Below, piece by piece: positions 23,022 through 24,388 of a stretch of DNA of 24,388 bases. The stretch's first letter is position 1. Every line of letters starts with the position of its first letter. The stretch is taken from assembly GCA_021801305.1 (NCBI GenBank), contig JAJYYD010000071.1:1-24388 (forward strand), written 5' to 3'. This DNA is from Thermoplasmata archaeon. Its GTDB lineage: Archaea > Thermoplasmatota > Thermoplasmata > Thermoplasmatales > Thermoplasmataceae. Both the position numbers and the translations under genes were made by a program. Under the pieces are notes generated by a model, which ran no database searches, was not told the origin of the DNA, and worked only from the letters and a program-made list of their open reading frames with translations.

Positions 23022-23330
23022 ATGGTAAAGCTAATACATCCAATCCACCAACATGAATTCATCTGCGAGTGTGGCCATAAAGCGGAATATATAGTATATA
23101 AAAGTTCAAGAACACCTCATCTAAATCATACTAAACAGGTAGTTGGAAAGACGAAAGGATCGGAATTCTATGGTAAGACCTATTTCATGGATACTATAAA
23201 ATGCAAAGAAAAGGGTTGTACCTGTCAGAGTCCGGTTTGGAAACTTAAGGATGGAAGGATAATCAAGTGGTCAAAAGATATGAACTGTGCCGTTGTCGTT
23301 GAAAATGGAAAGGAGAAAGCGATACTTTGA
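23022..23330 (+). CDS. Small zinc-binding hypothetical protein of the element
   Basis: From the ATG at 23022 the protein has 102 residues. Candidate zinc ligands are C15, C17 and H19 (FICECGHKAEY) and, about 50 residues later, a cluster in IKCKEKGCTCQSPVW. The first group plus the second could form one ribbon with a long insert (SRTPHLNHTKQVVGKT). The C-terminal half has a strand-rich look (WKLKDGRIIKWSK, CAVVVENGKEKAIL). I recognise no family. It lies between the helicase and the ATPase with its own promoter. Confidence 0.65.
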   Translation: MVKLIHPIHQHEFICECGHKAEYIVYKSSRTPHLNHTKQVVGKTKGSEFYGKTYFMDTIKCKEKGCTCQSPVWKLKDGRIIKWSKDMNCAVVVENGKEKAIL

Positions 23331-23412
23331 ACCGACTTCCCATGATAAACAGATCAGTCATCGATGGTTCGATAACATCACTTAGAATAAGCCCCAAAAT
23401 CGATCCGATCCG

Positions 23413-23449
23413 CAGGTCTGACCTGAAATAAGGTCAAACAGGTATACCT
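23413..23449. promoter_or_regulatory. Cluster of overlapping AGGT palindromes (candidate operator)
   Basis: Three symmetric elements use the same half-site. CAGGT-CTG-ACCTG spans 23413-23425. TGACCT-gaaata-AGGTCA spans 23419-23436 and shares its left half with the first. The perfect palindrome AGGTATACCT lies at 23440-23449. Four AGGT/ACCT half-sites in 37 bases suggest a dimeric or cooperative DNA-binding protein site about 180 bases before the ATPase gene. A structured RNA leader is an alternative. Confidence 0.5.
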
Positions 23450-23599
23450 TTCAGGCCAAACAGACATATCCATCAAAAAATTTTGGCCGCCATGTCCCCG
23501 CTACCATGTGCGTGCGATATATATGTGGTTGCGGTTTTTTAAATTTATTTTCTGATCTATCACGGAAAATACGGAACTTTTTCTGAATGTTTCTGAAAG

Positions 23600-23606
23600 T
23601 TTATAG
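23600..23606 (+). promoter_or_regulatory. TATA element of the ATPase gene
   Basis: TTTATAG is centred about 26 bases before the ATG at 23629, the standard leaderless spacing of this window. Confidence 0.55.
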
Positions 23607-23628
23607 TCAGGTTGGAGCATCGTCATCT

Positions 23629-24388
23629 ATGGACAACACAGAGGACAGAGTGGAAGCGGATCTCCATCGAATAAGGATAGGGCAGGTCATTCACGATCAG
23701 TATGAGGCAATGAAGGACGAATTCACACGTGAAATGAGAATTATAACCCCGTGGACAAAAGGCGACTTCCAGGAGATGGCGTCATTTGACCAGGTGATTA
23801 AGGCACAGTGCAGACCCTTCCCGGAGATAATTAAACGATATACTGAGGAAACAGACAAACTGAACCACAAATACGGCGACCCCTATATTAGGGGTTGGCA
23901 GCTAAGTATGACGGAAGCAAAGGAAAGGAGGGAATTGTTGGAGAACATAACCTTTGATTTGGGTCTGACCAGGACAGACGAAAGGGCAGAAGCCCCTGAA
24001 AAAATAGTTTATTCTTATGCCTACCAGTACGATGGAAGGCAGTTAGTTTGGGATCTGTTTCAGAAACGCTTAGCGGAGAACAGGAATTTAGTTATTCTGT
24101 TTACAGGAAAAGTAGGCGGCGGGAAGTCTTACGGTTCTCTGTCTGTGGCAGATTATCTTACTCCTGATCTGAAGGTAGGCTATGATCTTAGTTCTATGGT
24201 CTACTCAATCGATGAGTTTATCCAGCAGGTAAAGACACTCCCTCCCGGCGAAGTTATCATAATGGACGAAGCAGGTATAACTGCGGGTTCACGTGACACG
24301 ATGACCCGTGAAAGTAAAGCATTAAGTAAGGTCATTCAGTCTGTAAGATACCTTAAGCACTGCTCCATCTTCAGCCTTCCGAATATTA
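23629..24388 (+). CDS. Zot/FtsK-like P-loop ATPase, C-terminus cut by the window edge
   Basis: At least 253 residues are visible, beginning MDNTEDRVEADLHRIR. The first ~140 residues are charged and helical. The ATPase core has Walker A G160-KVGG-G-K166-S167 and Walker B VIIMDEAG with D213-E214. It is followed by SRDTMTRESKALSKVIQSVRYLKHCSIFSLPN, the arrangement seen in archaeal element-encoded ATPases related to Zot, FtsK and packaging motors (DEAG, then R, then a conserved Q-x2-R helix and a strand ending in LP). It probably moves DNA for packaging, conjugation or segregation. The start is set by the TATA element 26 bases upstream. No identity beyond the superfamily is claimed. Confidence 0.8.
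   Translation, partial: MDNTEDRVEADLHRIRIGQVIHDQYEAMKDEFTREMRIITPWTKGDFQEMASFDQVIKAQCRPFPEIIKRYTEETDKLNHKYGDPYIRGWQLSMTEAKERRELLENITFDLGLTRTDERAEAPEKIVYSYAYQYDGRQLVWDLFQKRLAENRNLVILFTGKVGGGKSYGSLSVADYLTPDLKVGYDLSSMVYSIDEFIQQVKTLPPGEVIIMDEAGITAGSRDTMTRESKALSKVIQSVRYLKHCSIFSLPNI

Larger units (their letters stand above)
23331..23628. other. Non-coding gap of the element with promoter and palindromes
   Basis: This 298-base gap has no supported gene. It contains an AGGT palindrome cluster near its left-middle, an AT-rich stretch TTTTTTAAATTTATTTT at 23535-23551, GCGATATATATGTGG near 23515, and at its right end the promoter of the ATPase. The combination would suit a control region or a secondary origin, but nothing proves either. 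Confidence 0.4.
17808..24388. mobile_element. Integrated plasmid or provirus, right end outside the window
   Basis: An intact tyrosine recombinase is followed by an AbrB-like protein, an Sm-like protein, an MT-A70 adenine methyltransferase, an SF3/D5 helicase, a zinc protein and a packaging/conjugation-type ATPase, with many small unknowns. This is a replication, modification and transfer gene set, not a chromosomal pathway. The left boundary is uncertain: it could be anywhere between tRNA-Arg(TCG) at 14039 and the integrase control region. No capsid or conjugation gene is visible in the part seen, so plasmid and virus cannot be told apart. Confidence 0.7.

Noticed and set aside
1..24388. CRISPR array or cas genes, restriction-modification pair, toxin-antitoxin pair
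   Set aside because: No regularly spaced repeats or Cas-like products were seen. The methyltransferase has no endonuclease partner, and the AbrB-like protein has no recognisable toxin beside it.

Overview
This is archaeal chromosomal DNA, most likely from Thermoplasmatales or a close relative. Most genes have an AT-rich TATA element about 22-28 bases before the start codon and almost no 5' leader, which is the leaderless layout common in that group. The gene set fits an archaeon: an Elp3-type radical-SAM/acetyltransferase, an archaeal adenosine-specific kinase, PyrD/PyrK and a Kdp potassium pump. The family-level placement is inference from gene content, because no marker gene such as rRNA is present.

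Region 1 (1-10058) is housekeeping. It starts with the 5' part of tRNA-Arg(CCG), whose first base is also the last base of the adenosine-kinase stop codon. Divergent from the kinase is elp3. Then comes a complete kdpFABC operon, including a 29-residue KdpF, with short overlaps between all its genes. A two-domain UspA-like protein runs into kdpC from the opposite strand. A short HisA-like protein and an overlapping pyrD-pyrK pair follow.

Region 2 (10052-17665) is lineage-specific. It holds three diverged copies of one unrecognised ~310-residue family, a large regulator-like protein with a degenerate P-loop followed by a winged helix and TPR-like repeats, and tRNA-Arg(TCG). It also holds several small genes (Cys-rich, two-helix membrane, 46-residue zinc ribbon) and two tiny open frames with strong Shine-Dalgarno sites.

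Region 3 (about 17.8 kb to the window end) looks like an integrated plasmid or provirus that continues past the window. It carries a tyrosine recombinase and, on the opposite strand, an unknown protein with a 14-bp palindrome over its promoter. Beside these lies a tightly packed operon: AbrB-like protein, a small unknown, Sm-like protein, MT-A70-type adenine methyltransferase with a zinc ribbon, and SF3/D5 helicase. Further on are an AT-rich segment flanked by a 14-bp inverted repeat (a possible origin), a zinc-binding protein, a cluster of AGGT palindromes and a Zot/FtsK-like ATPase cut by the window edge. The attachment sites were not found.

The most interesting parts are this Sm-like/methyltransferase/helicase operon with its candidate operators and origin, and the three-copy unknown family beside the TPR regulator.
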